A stretch of 64,000 nt of DNA from Phytohabitans suffuscus (GTDB taxonomy: Bacteria > Actinomycetota > Actinomycetes > Mycobacteriales > Micromonosporaceae): positions 6,572,320 through 6,636,319 of the forward strand of contig NZ_AP022871.1 of the NCBI RefSeq assembly GCF_011764565.1, read 5' to 3'. The translations under genes were made by a program, and so were the position numbers. Positions 63,122 to 64,000 of the stretch are shown here, piece after piece. Every line of letters starts with the position of its first letter. Position 1 is the first letter of the stretch. Below the pieces are notes generated by a model. The model was not told the origin of the DNA. It worked only from the letters and a program-made list of their open reading frames with translations, and ran no database searches.

Positions 63122-63985
63122 CTATTGCGGCGGACCACGGCTGCCCGGCTCGTCGGGTCCGGCCGGCTCGCCTGCCTCGACGTCACCGGGTTCGTCACCG
63201 TCCTCGTCGTCTGTTGTGGACGGTTGTGTCGGTGCGCGTTCGGCGACGTGGGTGTGCTGCTTGACCAGCCTCACCAGTGCCGAGGCCCGCGCGTTCGACA
63301 TGGCGTGGCCGTCGCGGCGCAGGGTGTCCGCCAACGCCTCCCGCGACAGCGGCCGGCCCTGCCCGGCCAACTCCGCGCTGGCCGCCAACGCGGCGGGGAC
63401 CAGCCCACGCAGGTAGGCCTCCTCGCCGGCATCCGCCTCCGCTGCAGCGTTGGCGGTGGACTGCTGGGATCTGTCGTCCGTGGCCCGTCCGGGACCGTCC
63501 CCGGCCGTCCCGGACGGCGGTCCCGCCCGCCAACCGGCGTCGCCGGCTTCAGGTGCTGCCGGCCCGGTGGCCGCGGTCCGTCCGAGCGCGATCTTCACCA
63601 TGGCCAGGAAGCCCGCCGCCGGCAGCGCGGCGGCGATCCAGCCGATCACCGACCGTTCGGCCTCGACGACCTGCGCGGCCAGCGACAGCACCACCGCCAC
63701 CACGAGCACAGCGGCGGGAAACCACACCGGTTTGCCGACCCGCTTACGCCGGCGCAACTCCAGCCCACTAGCGATGGACATCAGCTCCAACACGATCGCG
63801 TCGGCCCAGGCCAGCCAGCCGTCCTGGCCGTGTGCCGCGGCCAGGTTGTGCACATGGGTAAAGCTCGCCGCGCCGGCCGCGCCGCCGATCGCCAGCATGA
63901 TGACGATCTGCACGACGCCTTCCACCCGCGTGGCACGGTCCACACGAGCCGAAGCCGACACCGCCTCAGGCGCCGTCAATGGCAC
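63122..63985 (-). CDS. DUF2637 membrane protein of the integrated element (start may lie outside)
   Basis: A protein of at least 287 residues. The N-terminal half has four hydrophobic segments (VVQIVIMLAIGGAAGAASFT, WLAWADAIVLELMSIASGLE, WFPAAVLVVAVVLSLAAQVV, IGWIAAALPAAGFLAMVKIA), the DUF2637 pattern found in SpdB-like spread proteins of actinobacterial ICEs and plasmids. The C-terminal half is a soluble helix-turn-helix-like region (GRPLSREALADTLRRDGHAM, SNARASALVRLVKQHTHVAE). The GTG at 63985 is the last possible start inside the window; the frame stays open to the window edge. Confidence 0.75.
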   Translation of the reverse strand: MPLTAPEAVSASARVDRATRVEGVVQIVIMLAIGGAAGAASFTHVHNLAAAHGQDGWLAWADAIVLELMSIASGLELRRRKRVGKPVWFPAAVLVVAVVLSLAAQVVEAERSVIGWIAAALPAAGFLAMVKIALGRTAATGPAAPEAGDAGWRAGPPSGTAGDGPGRATDDRSQQSTANAAAEADAGEEAYLRGLVPAALAASAELAGQGRPLSREALADTLRRDGHAMSNARASALVRLVKQHTHVAERAPTQPSTTDDEDGDEPGDVEAGEPAGPDEPGSRGPPQ

Positions 63986-64000
63986 CTCTGGCGGCAGGTA

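Overview
The window is very GC-rich and has the gene content and codon use of a filamentous actinobacterium, most likely Micromonosporaceae or a relative. Pointers are the many Tat and lipoprotein signals, DtxR/IdeR-type iron boxes, a match to the Streptomyces Nur consensus, an AICE-like element with DUF2637 and replication-relaxation proteins, and ISAs1, IS630, IS21, IS701 and IS5 transposases. It is an accessory region dominated by metal homeostasis and mobile DNA.

Layout. 1-4.0 kb: a secreted lectin-like protein, its duplicated tail, an IS630 remnant and an ISAs1 element. 4.2-13.9 kb: a sugar or sugar-acid catabolic cluster (ABC importer, FAD oxidoreductase, DHDPS-family aldolase, LacI regulator, DhaK/DhaL, 2-oxoglutarate-semialdehyde-type dehydrogenase) with LacI operators in the divergent promoter. 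13.9-15.9 kb: a mosaic of truncated genes. 15.9-19.2 kb: a His-rich protein, a TetR/MFS drug-efflux pair with tandem palindromic operators, and a frameshifted methyltransferase behind a Zur-like box. 19.3-26.6 kb: iron and heavy-metal transport, with an iron-box-controlled ABC fragment, a P1B-4 ATPase with an NmtR/CzrA-like ArsR sensor, and a YbtPQ/IrtAB-like ABC pair with iron box and divergent TetR. 26.9-29.9 kb: two secreted or membrane-anchored proteins. 30.0-41.4 kb: the standout, three operons each preceded by a 6-5-6 palindrome that matches the Nur consensus (TTGCaa-N5-ttGCAA): (truncated deformylase)/alaS-ureG-larC-nur-like; unknown-SOD-unknown-CGNR protein; FecCD-type ABC importer plus a methyltransferase. 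Together they read as a nickel-limitation island that couples uptake, nickel chaperones, a non-nickel SOD and a second alanyl-tRNA synthetase.

41.4-50.3 kb: a 3' half of a tRNA-Lys (probable att scar), an intact IS630 element, a lactonase operon, a pile of IS701, integrase, IS21 and IS5 remnants, and an orphan secreted protein. 50.3-57.1 kb: a cobalamin riboswitch with bluB, a flavin-reductase-like protein, a response regulator without its phosphoacceptor aspartate, a UPF0014 permease and the EfeUOB iron uptake system. 57.1-58.2 kb: a second mosaic of envelope-gene fragments. 58.6-64 kb: the end of an integrative element whose serine integrase is fused in frame to the tail of a FecCD permease gene, marking the attachment junction.

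Caution: more than a dozen otherwise full-length genes carry single-base length changes, mostly in G or C runs (ALDH, methyltransferase, P-type ATPase, bluB, istB, efeO and others). This looks at least partly like uncorrected homopolymer sequencing error, so the pseudogene calls made on single frameshifts are provisional. The truncated mosaics are a separate matter.
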